Shown: positions 1 through 8,584 of the stretch, piece by piece
How positions within the stretch are numbered: the stretch's first letter is position 1
Layout of the letters: each line of letters opens with the position of its first letter
DNA from: Dehalococcoidia bacterium
GTDB taxonomy: Bacteria > Chloroflexota > Dehalococcoidia > Lucifugimonadales > UBA1123
Length of the DNA stretch: 64,000 nt
Direction: 5' to 3'
Assembly (NCBI GenBank): GCA_021295915.1
Contig: JAGWBK010000001.1
Span: 75,644 to 139,643 of the forward strand
Notes under the pieces: model-generated
Told to the model about the DNA's origin: nothing
Seen by the model: the letters and a program-made list of their open reading frames with translations, nothing else
Database searches by the model: none
Position numbers and translations under genes: made by a program

Positions 1-248
1 GAAGGTTCCCTCAGGGTGGCCACAACGTTCTTACCAAGTCGGCCCATCGCCTGAGTCAGGCCGACGGTAGTGGTGGTCTTTCCTTCACCAGCCGGAGTCG
101 GCGTAATGCCGGTCACTACGACCATCTTGCCACGCCGCCCATCTTCTCGGATTGCATCCAGAGGAATCTTCGCCTTGAAGTGTCCGTAAGGGATGATTGA
201 GTCGCGGGCCAGTCCGAGATCCTCTGCGACATCTGCAATTGGGCGCAT
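1..248 (-). CDS. fhs: Formate-tetrahydrofolate ligase, N-terminal fragment (cut by window edge)
   Basis: The enzyme joins formate to tetrahydrofolate with ATP, giving 10-formyl-THF for purine and one-carbon metabolism in the cytoplasm. Only the first 82 codons are visible. Reading leftward they give a start MRPIADVAEDLGL and then the family's nucleotide-binding loop TPTPAGEGKTTTTVGL, which is close to diagnostic. The ATG at 248 is preceded by a GGAGG Shine-Dalgarno about 7 nt upstream, so the start is secure. The gene is divergent from the alcohol dehydrogenase at 398, leaving a shared control region of about 150 bp. The family is normally about 550-590 residues, so most of the gene lies outside the window. 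Confidence 0.92.
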   Translation of the reverse strand, partial: MRPIADVAEDLGLARDSIIPYGHFKAKIPLDAIREDGRRGKMVVVTGITPTPAGEGKTTTTVGLTQAMGRLGKNVVATLREP

Positions 249-397
249 GAAGTTGCCTCCGGCGTTACTTGGTGCGATGGTGTGAACGGGTGGTCAGCTT
301 GCGGAACCGCTTGCTAGAACGTTTGCCGAATTGTAGCATACGAACCTGCACGGTCAACTTGCCGAGCACGTGGAGCCAGCGCCTTGGAGTGAACGTA

Positions 398-1420
398 ATG
401 AAGGGGGCCGTATTCGCCGGCGACCGCACGGTCGAACTGAGAGATCTTCCCGAACCGGAGCCAGGGCAGGGAGAGGTTCTGCTCAAGATGATGGCGTCCG
501 GGCTGTGCGGGAGTGACCTGCGCAGATACCGGACTCCTGCCGCCGAGCTGTCACCTCCATTCCACGTGGCCGGACACGAGCCGTGTGGAGTGGTAGCAGA
601 GGTAGGACCAGGCGTGACCGAGGTCGAGGTGGGCGACAGGGTGATGATGCACCATTACACCGGCTGCAATTCCTGCTCGATGTGTCGGATCGGCTATACC
701 CAGATGTGTCTTGTTCACCACGAGATCTATGGCTCTACCGCGGACGGCGGTCACCAGGACTTCTTACTCTGCCCGGCGTCCACGTGCGTTAGGATGCCAG
801 ATGAGCTGCCATTCGACCAGGGCGCCGCCGTCGCATGTGGGACGGGCACTGCATTTCACGCGATCAAGCGACTGGGACTCACGGGAGTCGATACAGTTGC
901 GATCTTTGGCCAGGGACCCGTTGGCGCCAGCGCAACTTTGTTTGCCAAGTCGATGGGGGCACGAGTGATCGCCGTCGATGTCATTCCCGAGCGACTCGAG
1001 CTTTCCGCTGAATTAGGGGCGGACACTGTTGTTGACGCATCGCGTGACGACGCGGAAACGGTAATCAGGAGCCTGACCGCAGGCGAAGGTGCGGACGCTA
1101 CCCTGGACGCGACCGGGATTCCTGACGTTCGTATCAACGCAGTCGACTCCGCACGGTACTGGGGTCGTGTCTGTTTCGTGGGTGAAGGTAACACGACGAC
1201 ATTTGACATAAGCGCGCAGATCATTCACAAGCAGTTGACAATCTACGGCTCCTGGACGTTCAGCCTGGCGGGCCTGGCTGAAGCGGCCGAGTTCGCTGTT
1301 AGCCGGGAAGTGCCGCTGGACAAGCTCATAACTCATAGATATTCGCTGGATCAGGCTGACGAAGCCTACACGCTGTTTGACACTGGAAGAACAGGCAAGC
1401 CCGTGTTCATGTGGGAGTAG
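398..1420 (+). CDS. Zinc-dependent medium-chain alcohol/polyol dehydrogenase
   Basis: A 340-residue MDR-family oxidoreductase that should oxidise an alcohol or polyol with NAD(P). Visible are the catalytic-zinc residues C37 and H60-E61, the structural-zinc cysteines C90, C93, C96 and C104, and the Rossmann loop GQGPVG near residue 165. The reading frame stays open upstream to 269, but homology begins at MKGAVFAG. The ATG at 398 has GGAG about 9 nt upstream and gives the usual family length, so I chose it. The substrate cannot be read from the sequence: threonine, sorbitol/iditol and butanediol dehydrogenases share these motifs. The gene stands alone, divergent from fhs and 63 bp before the duplicated-domain protein. 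Confidence 0.87.
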   Translation: MKGAVFAGDRTVELRDLPEPEPGQGEVLLKMMASGLCGSDLRRYRTPAAELSPPFHVAGHEPCGVVAEVGPGVTEVEVGDRVMMHHYTGCNSCSMCRIGYTQMCLVHHEIYGSTADGGHQDFLLCPASTCVRMPDELPFDQGAAVACGTGTAFHAIKRLGLTGVDTVAIFGQGPVGASATLFAKSMGARVIAVDVIPERLELSAELGADTVVDASRDDAETVIRSLTAGEGADATLDATGIPDVRINAVDSARYWGRVCFVGEGNTTTFDISAQIIHKQLTIYGSWTFSLAGLAEAAEFAVSREVPLDKLITHRYSLDQADEAYTLFDTGRTGKPVFMWE

Positions 1421-1444
1421 CGAGTGGCACTTGCCATGAGCACG

Positions 1445-1450
1445 TATAAT
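1445..1450 (+). promoter_or_regulatory. Putative -10 element
   Basis: A perfect TATAAT hexamer 34 bp before the duplicated-domain gene at 1484. No convincing -35 hexamer is visible at 16-18 bp, so this rests on the -10 box and its position only. Confidence 0.4.
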
Positions 1451-1483
1451 GTCGGTGGGTAACCCAACAGCAAGGAGGATGGA

Positions 1484-2278
1484 ATGAAGGAACGAGGCGA
1501 CACAATAATAGGGGACGGGGCAATCAAGTTCGGTATCGAGTACAGGGACCTGCTGAACGATCAGGGCGTTTGCATACACGTCTTGGGCGAAGTCAGTGAA
1601 GACGACGAGCACGAGTTGCTGAGGTTCGACTGCTTCGATCACGAGCCACACTACCACTACGGTCCGCAGAAGCGGAACCAGAGGCTCATGCTCGACAAGA
1701 CAACTGCGGGCGACTCACTCGACTGGACACTCCAGCAGATCAAGGACCGGCTGCCCGAAATGATCGAGCGGGCCGAGTACCCTGAACTCGCAGAGGCTGC
1801 GAGGGAGGCCGATCTCGGTGGCGCGATTGCAGACCTTGAGTCGCAGTCGCGTGAGCTCTCTGTGTCGGGACGAAGGACCGTCATGCACGATCGAGGCGAC
1901 GTGATCCTGGAAGCTGGCCCGGTGCGATTCGGCGTAGAGTTCCGACAGCTTGCAAACGACAGGGGCGTGGCGATCCACGTGATGGGCGATGTTGCTGGGG
2001 AAGAATATGAACTCCTGACGTTCGACTGCTTCGAGAGGGCGCCCCACTACCACTATGGTCCCAGGGCAAAGAACCAGCGTCTGTATCTCGACAGAACAAC
2101 GGTGCCCGATCCGCTGGGATGGGCTCTCGACCTGTTCAAGGGTGGCAAGCTCGGCTCGATGCTCGAAAGAGCAGGGTACACGGACCACGCGGCGAGACTG
2201 AATCCTGCTCTCGTCCACAGCGCAGTGGCAGAGCTTGAATCTGTCTCAAGAGAGATGGAGACTGCGAACGCGCAGTAA
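1484..2278 (+). CDS. Uncharacterised protein made of two tandem copies of one domain
   Basis: A 264-residue soluble protein of unknown function with a strong AAGGAGG site before the ATG. It is an internal duplication: residues about 1-127 and 134-258 align with a period of about 132. Matching pairs include ERGDTII/DRGDVIL, KFGIEYR/RFGVEFR, IHVLGEV/IHVMGDV, FDCFDHEPHYHYGP/FDCFERAPHYHYGP and QSRELS/VSREME. Each copy ends with an acidic helical segment. The twice-conserved PHYHYGP (H57/H59 and H188/H190) followed by an invariant NQR suggests a binding or metal site, but that is inference. No signal peptide or membrane segment is visible. I do not recognise a named family with confidence. Confidence 0.82.
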   Translation: MKERGDTIIGDGAIKFGIEYRDLLNDQGVCIHVLGEVSEDDEHELLRFDCFDHEPHYHYGPQKRNQRLMLDKTTAGDSLDWTLQQIKDRLPEMIERAEYPELAEAAREADLGGAIADLESQSRELSVSGRRTVMHDRGDVILEAGPVRFGVEFRQLANDRGVAIHVMGDVAGEEYELLTFDCFERAPHYHYGPRAKNQRLYLDRTTVPDPLGWALDLFKGGKLGSMLERAGYTDHAARLNPALVHSAVAELESVSREMETANAQ

Positions 2279-2293
2279 TCTGCTTGTAATATT

Positions 2294-2352
2294 CGGCGGT
2301 CAGTGAATCCAAGGGCTCTCTTCTGAGCCGACCATGGATTCGCTGGCCGCTG
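2294..2352. terminator. Long hairpin between convergent genes, likely bidirectional terminator
   Basis: A 21-bp imperfect stem pairs 2294-2314 with 2332-2352 (three G-U wobbles and one mismatch). An inner GGCTC/GAGCC hairpin at 2314-2329 has a TCTTCT loop. It fills the 75-bp gap between convergent stop codons at 2278 and 2354. There is no clear U-run, so termination is inferred from position and symmetry. Confidence 0.6.
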
Positions 2353-2353
2353 A

Positions 2354-3751
2354 CTACTGGAACCCTCTGAGTTGCCTCTGGGTCAGCAACACGGCCGCAG
2401 CCACAGCAACTAGGAGTCCTCCCAGTATGGCAATCGCCAGCGGGCCGCCGAAGTAGTCTACCGCAAGGCCCGCCGGCAGCATTCCGAGTGGCATGAGTCC
2501 GAAGTTCATCATGAACACGCTCATGACTCGACCCCTGTACTGGTCTTCGACGACCTCCATGATTAGGCCCATGTTGATTGTCCTGCGTCCGGAGTCGCCA
2601 AGACCGACCAGCAGCATGATCACCGCGGCCGCATAGTAGAAGGGGAAAGCGGCGATCAGCAGCAGAGCGATGCCTGATGCGAATGCGCCTACGATCAGTA
2701 GCATACCCCGACGCCAGTTGCCGAGTGCCGCAATCACGAGCGAGCCAACAAGTGACCCGCCGCCCATGATCGCTACCAGCAGGCCCATGGAGTCCGGTCC
2801 TCTGCCGTAGATGTCCACGACGAATACAGGCAGAAGCATCCTGAACGGGGAGGCCAACAGTGTCGTAGCCAGGCCCATGACGAGCAACACCAGCACCATC
2901 TGGTTTCCCTTGATGTAGCTCAGTCCGGCAACAATGTCGCTCATCATCGCTCGCTTCTTGGCTGGGCCAGTAGGCTCCCTAGGAGTGATCATGGTGGTCA
3001 TAATGACCGCCACTACGCTCAGACCAGTGATGACGAAGTATACGTTGGCTGGGCCGGCGAACGCGTAGAGGCCACCAGCGATGGCAGGAGCCAGAAGGGT
3101 CATGGCACTCATGCCTGCGGCGTTGATCGCCATCGCGTTTCCAATCTTGTCCTGACCGACAACCTGCGGAATGATCGCCTGGCGTGCGGGCATCATGAAG
3201 GACCAGATAGCGCCCTGAACCAGCGACGAAATCAGTAGATGGTACCAGCGGATCCAATCGTTGAAGATAGCCAGTCCGACAACAAGCGCAAGCAGCCCGA
3301 CAACAAGCTGACCAATCTGTATCAGCCGTTTCCTGTCGAATCTGTCGGCAATCGCACCACCGAATAGGGCAAGCACGAGCATTGGCACCGCAGACCCTGC
3401 GCTAACTATACCCAGGAGTGATGCTGAGCCGGTGAGGTCGTACACCAAGTACCCGCGGGCGAGCATCTGCATCTGCATTCCACCCATCATCGCCATCATG
3501 CCCAGCCACAGGACCATGTAGTCCCGGCTCTTCAGTGAAGAGAATGTGTGACGCCATCCCCTCTGGGGCTGGACTTCCGTTCGAGGGGGAAGTTGTGAGC
3601 GTTGCCCGGCAGAATGAGGGATCTCCTGACCGCGTGAAGGCCCGTTGACGTTGACGGTGCCTGGGGAGGGGGCCGCTCCACGAGCTTTGTCTGAAGGAGC
3701 GGATGTAGAAGGGCCTTCGTCGTCAGAAGACGCAGGTGAATCAACTTTCAT
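2354..3751 (-). CDS. MFS transporter (drug/siderophore exporter type)
   Basis: A 465-residue inner-membrane transporter of the major facilitator superfamily. About 12 hydrophobic helices can be followed from residue 80 to the end, with the loop motif GGAIADRFDRKR between helices 2 and 3, as in EntS/MFS_3-type exporters. Unusually, the first 75 residues are a Ser/Pro/Gly-rich disordered tail (SSDDEG, SAPSDK). No Shine-Dalgarno precedes the ATG at 3751, but a promoter-like pair lies just upstream, so the mRNA could be leaderless; alternatively the true start is further in. The substrate is unknown. The gene is divergent from aroC. Confidence 0.85.
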   Translation of the reverse strand: MKVDSPASSDDEGPSTSAPSDKARGAAPSPGTVNVNGPSRGQEIPHSAGQRSQLPPRTEVQPQRGWRHTFSSLKSRDYMVLWLGMMAMMGGMQMQMLARGYLVYDLTGSASLLGIVSAGSAVPMLVLALFGGAIADRFDRKRLIQIGQLVVGLLALVVGLAIFNDWIRWYHLLISSLVQGAIWSFMMPARQAIIPQVVGQDKIGNAMAINAAGMSAMTLLAPAIAGGLYAFAGPANVYFVITGLSVVAVIMTTMITPREPTGPAKKRAMMSDIVAGLSYIKGNQMVLVLLVMGLATTLLASPFRMLLPVFVVDIYGRGPDSMGLLVAIMGGGSLVGSLVIAALGNWRRGMLLIVGAFASGIALLLIAAFPFYYAAAVIMLLVGLGDSGRRTINMGLIMEVVEDQYRGRVMSVFMMNFGLMPLGMLPAGLAVDYFGGPLAIAILGGLLVAVAAAVLLTQRQLRGFQ

Positions 3752-3757
3752 GAAAAT

Positions 3758-3787
3758 AGTGTACTGACCAGTTCAAGTGCAGTTCAA
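3758..3787 (-). promoter_or_regulatory. Putative promoter of the MFS gene
   Basis: On the minus strand TTGAAC (3782-3787) and TACACT (3758-3763) are separated by 18 bp, and the predicted +1 falls almost on the ATG at 3751. The -35 box is part of an 8-bp direct repeat, TTGAACTG-CAC-TTGAACTG, which might also be an operator. Confidence 0.42.
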
Positions 3788-3802
3788 GGGAGGGGGCGAA
3801 GT

Positions 3803-3871
3803 GGGCCCGGACTACGAGCCGCACTCGCCCGTGAAACACGGGAGGCACTCGCAGGTGTTCAATCCGGGCCC
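3803..3871 (+). other. Multi-hairpin element in the aroC 5' region
   Basis: An outer 9-bp perfect stem, GGGCCCGGA (3803-3811) with TCCGGGCCC (3863-3871), encloses small stems. One is CGAG/CTCG (3815-3827), one is CCCGTG-AAA-CACGGG (3828-3842), and a weak third lies at 3846-3857. The heptamer GCACTCG occurs twice, at 3821 and 3845. CTTCTTT follows directly on the plus strand, as in an intrinsic terminator. It sits 130 bp upstream of aroC in the divergent MFS/aroC gap. It may be an attenuator or an unknown structured RNA. It does not fit tRNA or T-box rules by eye. Confidence 0.5.
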
Positions 3872-4000
3872 TTCTTTACTTCGTCTGAAGGCAGACATTC
3901 ACCAGATGATAACATAACCAGGCTTGCGGACTCCTTTTGCAGTCGCCCTACTTAGTAAGAATTTGATCAAGATAGCCCACCCCAACCGGAGGGAAACTGA

Positions 4001-5083
4001 ATGGCGAACACATTTGGTCACAGCTTTAGGATCACTACCTGGGGGGAGTCACATGGTCAAGCCGTCGGCGTGACCGTTGATGGATGTCCACCCAAGTTTC
4101 CAATCGACGAAGGCGACATCCAGAAGGAGCTTGATCGTCGGCGGCCAGGCCAGAGCGTGATCTCCACTCAGCGCAGGGAAGGGGACCAGGCCGAGATCGT
4201 GTCGGGTGTCTTCGATGGGCTGACACTTGGCACACCCATTCAGATCATCGTCTGGAACCGCGACGCGCGCAGCCGAGACTACGAAGAGATGCGTGTGAAG
4301 TACCGCCCGTCTCACGCAGACTACACGTACCAGGCGAAGTACGGCATCAGGAACTGGATGGGAGGAGGTCGCGCCAGCGCACGTGAGACCATAGGGCGAG
4401 TCGCGGGCGGCGCGATCGCCCGTAAGTACTTGGCCGAGGAATTTGGAATCGAGATAGTTGCCTACGTGAAGCGTGTGTGGCACCTGGAAGCGGAGGTAGA
4501 TCCAGACTACGTGTCCGCCGAGGAAGTAGAGGCAAACATCGCACGATGCCCGGACGGCGATATGGCTATACGCATGATCGAGCGTATCCAGGAGGCCCGC
4601 AAGGACGGTGACTCACTGGGAGGCGTGGTTGAGTGCGTAGCCAGAAACGTGCCTCCGGGATTGGGAGAACCTGTTTTTGACAAATTGGAGGCCGACCTCG
4701 CAAGGTCTGTCCTGTCACTCCCTGCCTGCAAGGGGTTCGAGATCGGCTCTGGATTTGCGGGGACTTATCTCACCGGCTCTGAACACAACGACCCGTTCTA
4801 CAGCGAAGCAGGGCGAATCCGGACCCGCACGAACAACTCTGGCGGGATCCAGGGTGGAATCTCCAATGGCGAAAACATCGTGATGCGGGCAGGATTCAAA
4901 CCGACCGCGACGATCATGCGCGAACAGGAGACGGTCGACGTCTACGGGAACGAGACAACACTGATGGGCAGGGGACGGCACGATCCGTGTGTGCTTCCTC
5001 GCGCCGTCCCGATTGTGGAGTCTATGATGGCCCTGGTGCTTGCTGATCACACGCTCAGGCAAAGGGCCCAGGTCGGAGGTTAG
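4001..5083 (+). CDS. aroC: Chorismate synthase
   Basis: A 360-residue cytoplasmic enzyme that makes chorismate from 5-enolpyruvylshikimate-3-phosphate using reduced FMN, the last shikimate-pathway step. Family signatures are clear: [10 protein letters not shown] near residue 13, [15 protein letters not shown] near 48, [20 protein letters not shown] near 122, and [16 protein letters not shown] near 275. The C-terminal [16 protein letters not shown] is also present. GGAGGG lies 7 nt before the ATG. The gene ends tail-to-tail with the SDR gene, with a 4-bp overlap of stop codons (5080-5083). No other aro genes are nearby, so it appears to be monocistronic behind the structured leader. Confidence 0.97.
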   Translation: MANTFGHSFRITTWGESHGQAVGVTVDGCPPKFPIDEGDIQKELDRRRPGQSVISTQRREGDQAEIVSGVFDGLTLGTPIQIIVWNRDARSRDYEEMRVKYRPSHADYTYQAKYGIRNWMGGGRASARETIGRVAGGAIARKYLAEEFGIEIVAYVKRVWHLEAEVDPDYVSAEEVEANIARCPDGDMAIRMIERIQEARKDGDSLGGVVECVARNVPPGLGEPVFDKLEADLARSVLSLPACKGFEIGSGFAGTYLTGSEHNDPFYSEAGRIRTRTNNSGGIQGGISNGENIVMRAGFKPTATIMREQETVDVYGNETTLMGRGRHDPCVLPRAVPIVESMMALVLADHTLRQRAQVGG

Positions 5084-5871
5084 ACGACTGGAGAAGTTCC
5101 CCCGTCAATGTTGACGGCGATCCCGGTCAGATAGCTCGCCCGATCGGACGCCAGGAATGCGATGACATCGCCTGCCTCTTCACCTTCGCCTACACGGCCG
5201 ATGGGCACTCGATCACCCATGTCGTCGTAGAATTGGTCGAGTGTCAGGTCCGGATTGCTCTCCTGCATTGCCTTGAACCTGGTCTCATGCTGACCGCTCT
5301 TGATCAGGCCAATACAGACGGTGTTGACGAGGATGTTGTCCTCGGCAAACTCCTTGGACATGGCCTTGGTCAGCGCTACACCGGCGGCCCTACTCACTGA
5401 CGTGGGCACCGATGCCGCGCCTGGGGCCTTCGCTCCCAGATTGGTAACGTTGATTATCCGTCCGCCACCCTGCTCTCGCATGATCGGCACAGCAAGGCGA
5501 GAGGCCCTGATCGCGCCGTACAACTTCAGATCCAGGTCGTGCTGCCATGCTTCGTCAGATACACTCAGGAAAGGACCGCCCGCCGAAGTGCCCGCATTGT
5601 TAACAATGATATCGATGCGCCCGAATTCGGCCATCGTCTGATCGATCAACGCCTGGACCTGGTCAGCCTCCATGATGTCAGTGGGTATCGCGACGACGCG
5701 GTGTTCAGAGACGGCCCTGATCTCAGCAGCAGCCTCCTCGAGCACATCGGGCCTTCGTGCGGCAATTACGACATCGGCGCCCTCAGCGGCCATGCTCGCC
5801 GCCGCGGCCTTACCGATGCCCTCGCTTCCGCCGGTTACGATTGCTACCTTTCCATGTAGTCCAAGATCCAT
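5080..5871 (-). CDS. SDR-family oxidoreductase with altered catalytic residues
   Basis: A 263-residue short-chain dehydrogenase/reductase fold protein (FabG-like). Cofactor-binding features are intact: TGGSEGIG at 13-20, AARR at 37-40 and NNAG at 91-94. The catalytic set is not. The usual Tyr-x-x-x-Lys appears as T157-S-V-S-R161, and the usual Ser region reads NVTNLG (141-146). It may use other residues or may not be a standard reductase. AGGAGG lies 8 nt upstream of the ATG. It is the last gene of the leftward glc operon, 29 bp after glcF, so a role in glycolate or hydroxyacid metabolism is possible but unproven. Confidence 0.85.
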   Translation of the reverse strand: MDLGLHGKVAIVTGGSEGIGKAAAASMAAEGADVVIAARRPDVLEEAAAEIRAVSEHRVVAIPTDIMEADQVQALIDQTMAEFGRIDIIVNNAGTSAGGPFLSVSDEAWQHDLDLKLYGAIRASRLAVPIMREQGGGRIINVTNLGAKAPGAASVPTSVSRAAGVALTKAMSKEFAEDNILVNTVCIGLIKSGQHETRFKAMQESNPDLTLDQFYDDMGDRVPIGRVGEGEEAGDVIAFLASDRASYLTGIAVNIDGGTSPVV

Positions 5872-5900
5872 TTGTGTCCTCCTTGGGTAATGTTCAGTTC

Positions 5901-7271
5901 TTAAGGTTGCTTGTTCTCATTAGCAGTTGCTCTTGAAGGGGCGACTGCGGCGTTGTCTTCCAGTTGGTATGCCTCATCCAACAGGTCGGTGACGTATTTC
6001 ACATCCGCACCTAATCCTCGATCATTTACACCATACTGGAGTTGCAGTAGACACCCCGGATTCGCGGTGGCCAGGACATCTGCACCTGTCGTCTCAAACG
6101 AGTCCATCTTAGAACCCAAGATCCGTAGTGAGAACTCGCGCTCGGTAATCGTGTAGGTCCCACCCGCCCCGCAGCAGCGTCCCGCGCCTGGAAGCTCGAC
6201 GAATTCCACGCCTGGTATTGAGTTCAGTATCTGGCGGGGAGCCGACGTGATTCGCTGAGCGTTCCCAAGGTGGCACGAGTCCTGATACGTGACCCGGTAG
6301 TCGATCTCAGCCGTTGGCGGTGTGAAGGGCAGGTCCACGAGGAACTCATGGATGTCCTTCACCTTTCTTACAAACTCCGCCGCCTTGTCAGCGTAGCTTG
6401 GATCGTCTTTCAGCAGGTGGTCGTACTCCTTCATTCGAGACCCGCAGCCGGCCGACGGGATCACAACCGCGTCAACGCCTGCATCTGTGAAAACGTCGAT
6501 GTTGCGTTTAGCCATGGACCTGGTTGTCTCGAGGTCGCCAACGTGCGAATGGATAGCCCCGCAGCAGCCCTGGCCTTCGGGCACTACCACTTCGCACCCA
6601 TTCCTATTTAGCACCCTGACCACGGCCTCCATCTCGTTGCCGCTGAACAGTGGCATGACGCATCCGGAGAGCAGTGCAACCCTGGCCCTGACTTCACCAA
6701 CAGGTGTCAGAGTCTGGCCCTCCGCCCTGAAGAAGCTGTCGGAAGCCGACGGCATCGACTGCTCCATGTCCGCCAGCGAGCGTGAGACAAGTCGCAGCAG
6801 CCCCGACTTTCTGACTAGTGACTGAATTCCAGTGCGCTGGTACACGCGGGCCATTCCAACGGTGAATTCAAGAAGGCCCTGGTTCGGAATGATGTGGTTG
6901 AGAGCAGCCCCTGCGGCGAGCCTGGGGAACAAGCCGACTTTTCGCTTACGCTCAACCTGCGCCATCGTTGCCTCGATGAGACTTCCGTAGGGCACCCCCG
7001 AAGGACAGGCCACCTCGCAAGCTCTGCACTGAATGCAGAGGTCCCAGTGTCTGACAACGGAATCGGTCATGCCAATCCGACCCTCGTTCACCGCCTTCAT
7101 CAGCGCTATCCTGCCACGCGGCGACTCAGTCTCCAGGCCAGTCTCGAGATAGGTTGGGCACGCCTGCAGGCAGAAGCCACAGTGCACGCACTTGTACAGT
7201 TCGGACTCTTCAGGAGCGTCGGGCCCAGAAAAGAGCCACGAGGGATCGACAGTTGGTCTCGAGTCGACCAT
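5901..7271 (-). CDS. glcF: Glycolate oxidase iron-sulfur subunit
   Basis: A 456-residue subunit that passes electrons from the FAD subunits of glycolate dehydrogenase toward the quinone pool. Two [4Fe-4S] motifs are visible, CVHCGFCLQACP (C28, C31, C34, C38) and CIQCRACEVACP (C79, C82, C85, C89). Two CCG-type cysteine domains follow, with CCGAIHSH and RCCGAGG. The frame stays open 57 codons further upstream, but that part overlaps glcE. The ATG at 7271 shares an A with the glcE stop (TAATG), the usual arrangement for translational coupling. Its neighbours glcE and glcD make the assignment firm; a lactate or other 2-hydroxyacid substrate is possible. Confidence 0.94.
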   Translation of the reverse strand: MVDSRPTVDPSWLFSGPDAPEESELYKCVHCGFCLQACPTYLETGLETESPRGRIALMKAVNEGRIGMTDSVVRHWDLCIQCRACEVACPSGVPYGSLIEATMAQVERKRKVGLFPRLAAGAALNHIIPNQGLLEFTVGMARVYQRTGIQSLVRKSGLLRLVSRSLADMEQSMPSASDSFFRAEGQTLTPVGEVRARVALLSGCVMPLFSGNEMEAVVRVLNRNGCEVVVPEGQGCCGAIHSHVGDLETTRSMAKRNIDVFTDAGVDAVVIPSAGCGSRMKEYDHLLKDDPSYADKAAEFVRKVKDIHEFLVDLPFTPPTAEIDYRVTYQDSCHLGNAQRITSAPRQILNSIPGVEFVELPGAGRCCGAGGTYTITEREFSLRILGSKMDSFETTGADVLATANPGCLLQLQYGVNDRGLGADVKYVTDLLDEAYQLEDNAAVAPSRATANENKQP

Positions 7272-8584
7272 TAGAGCCCCCCTACAAATCGGCCGGGATT
7301 CATCGTGTTGTTCGGGTCGTACTGAGCTTTCAACCTGCGCATTACTCCGATGCCAGAAGGATGGCCGCCCCAGACGTCCACGAGATCTTTGAGGTCTGTG
7401 GGACACTTCTGAACGACAGCGGTGGCATTCAGTTCCGCACACTCCGTTCGAACCTGTTGAACGAGTCCGGCCAACTCACCCAGGTCTGGTGCAGTCTCAT
7501 CACCAGACCAGTTCGCCTCCACAGTTCCAAATCCAGGCTGTGAGGTGATCGCTGCCTCAGAATTCGACGCTCGAAATCCTTCCAACAGGCTGTGTATCAA
7601 CTCGACCTGGCTGGGCAGTGCATTGACCCTGATGTTTAGAACCGGAGCAGATCCAGGATCCCATCCAAAGTCTGCAAGTGAGCGCCACAAGCGACTCCCC
7701 CCCGAGCCCTCGGCCTTATCTGTATCAATCGCCAGGTATCTAGCGCATATGGCACTTACTTCGTCGAGCTGTCGATCCAGGGTCCGTGGTCTCCCGCCAA
7801 GCCTCACAGCAAGGTAGGTGCCAGGCCTCTCGTCTGCGGCTATAGCTTCCGACACTACGCGGTTGTACGTTGTTATTGCCAGTGGCGTTACGACGGAGTT
7901 GAAAATCTCCGATGCGCACTGAACTGCCCGATCTACCGTCTGAAACCTGGCGGTAATCGTACTCTCGTACATTGGCATTGGTGTCAACTTGAAGCTGGCC
8001 TCAAGGATAATTCCCAAGCTGCCCAGTCCACCAATGTGGAGACGGGCCATGTCGTAGCCGCTGACGTTCTTGACCACCTGGCCACCGCTTTTGGTTATCC
8101 GGCCATCAGGTTGAACAACCTTCATGCCGATTACGGTGTCCCTGAGATGACCGAACTGCCACCTGGTTGGACCACTTGCACCGGAAGCGAGCGTACCTCC
8201 CACCGTTGCTTTTCCAGGCAGAGGCGGATCGATAGCTAGAAACTGGCCCGCCTGCCCCAGCACTTCAGTAACAGTCTGCATCGTAGCGCCAGCCTGAAAA
8301 GTCGCAGTCATATCGCCAGAGTTGTGGGAGACAACCCTGTTTAGGGCAGTTGTGTCGACCACTATGCCGGAGCGCTGGGGTATATTTCCCAACGACATCT
8401 GCGTGCCGCCGCCCCAGGGAAAAGTAGCAACTCCATCGCGATCAGCTGAGGCAACTTCATCACAGAGGTGATCTACAGTCGATGGCCGGACTACTGAGAC
8501 CGGGGCGACGCCGTCGATCATGTAGGAGGGCTGAAGACTGGAACTCTCGTTAACGGTGCTCACGGATCGGGTAGGACTGGTCAA
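7271..8584 (-). CDS. glcE: Glycolate oxidase FAD-binding subunit GlcE
   Basis: A 437-residue FAD-linked oxidase subunit, the smaller flavin subunit of the GlcDEF complex. An FAD_binding_4 domain covers roughly residues 25-210. It shows the loop PWGGGTQMSLG, the stretch GKATVGGTLASGASGP and the conserved SGGQVVKNVSGYDM. The start ATG overlaps the glcD stop by 4 bp (ATGA), and the stop overlaps the glcF start, so the three subunits are tightly coupled. At 437 residues it is longer than E. coli GlcE (about 350), with extra sequence toward the C-terminus (residues 240-430) before the end PGRFVGGL. Confidence 0.9.
   Translation of the reverse strand: MTSPTRSVSTVNESSSLQPSYMIDGVAPVSVVRPSTVDHLCDEVASADRDGVATFPWGGGTQMSLGNIPQRSGIVVDTTALNRVVSHNSGDMTATFQAGATMQTVTEVLGQAGQFLAIDPPLPGKATVGGTLASGASGPTRWQFGHLRDTVIGMKVVQPDGRITKSGGQVVKNVSGYDMARLHIGGLGSLGIILEASFKLTPMPMYESTITARFQTVDRAVQCASEIFNSVVTPLAITTYNRVVSEAIAADERPGTYLAVRLGGRPRTLDRQLDEVSAICARYLAIDTDKAEGSGGSRLWRSLADFGWDPGSAPVLNIRVNALPSQVELIHSLLEGFRASNSEAAITSQPGFGTVEANWSGDETAPDLGELAGLVQQVRTECAELNATAVVQKCPTDLKDLVDVWGGHPSGIGVMRRLKAQYDPNNTMNPGRFVGGL

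Noticed and set aside
269-397. An N-terminal extension of the alcohol dehydrogenase from 269
   Set aside because: The extra 43 residues are Arg/Cys-rich, match nothing in the family, and the ATG at 398 has an SD.
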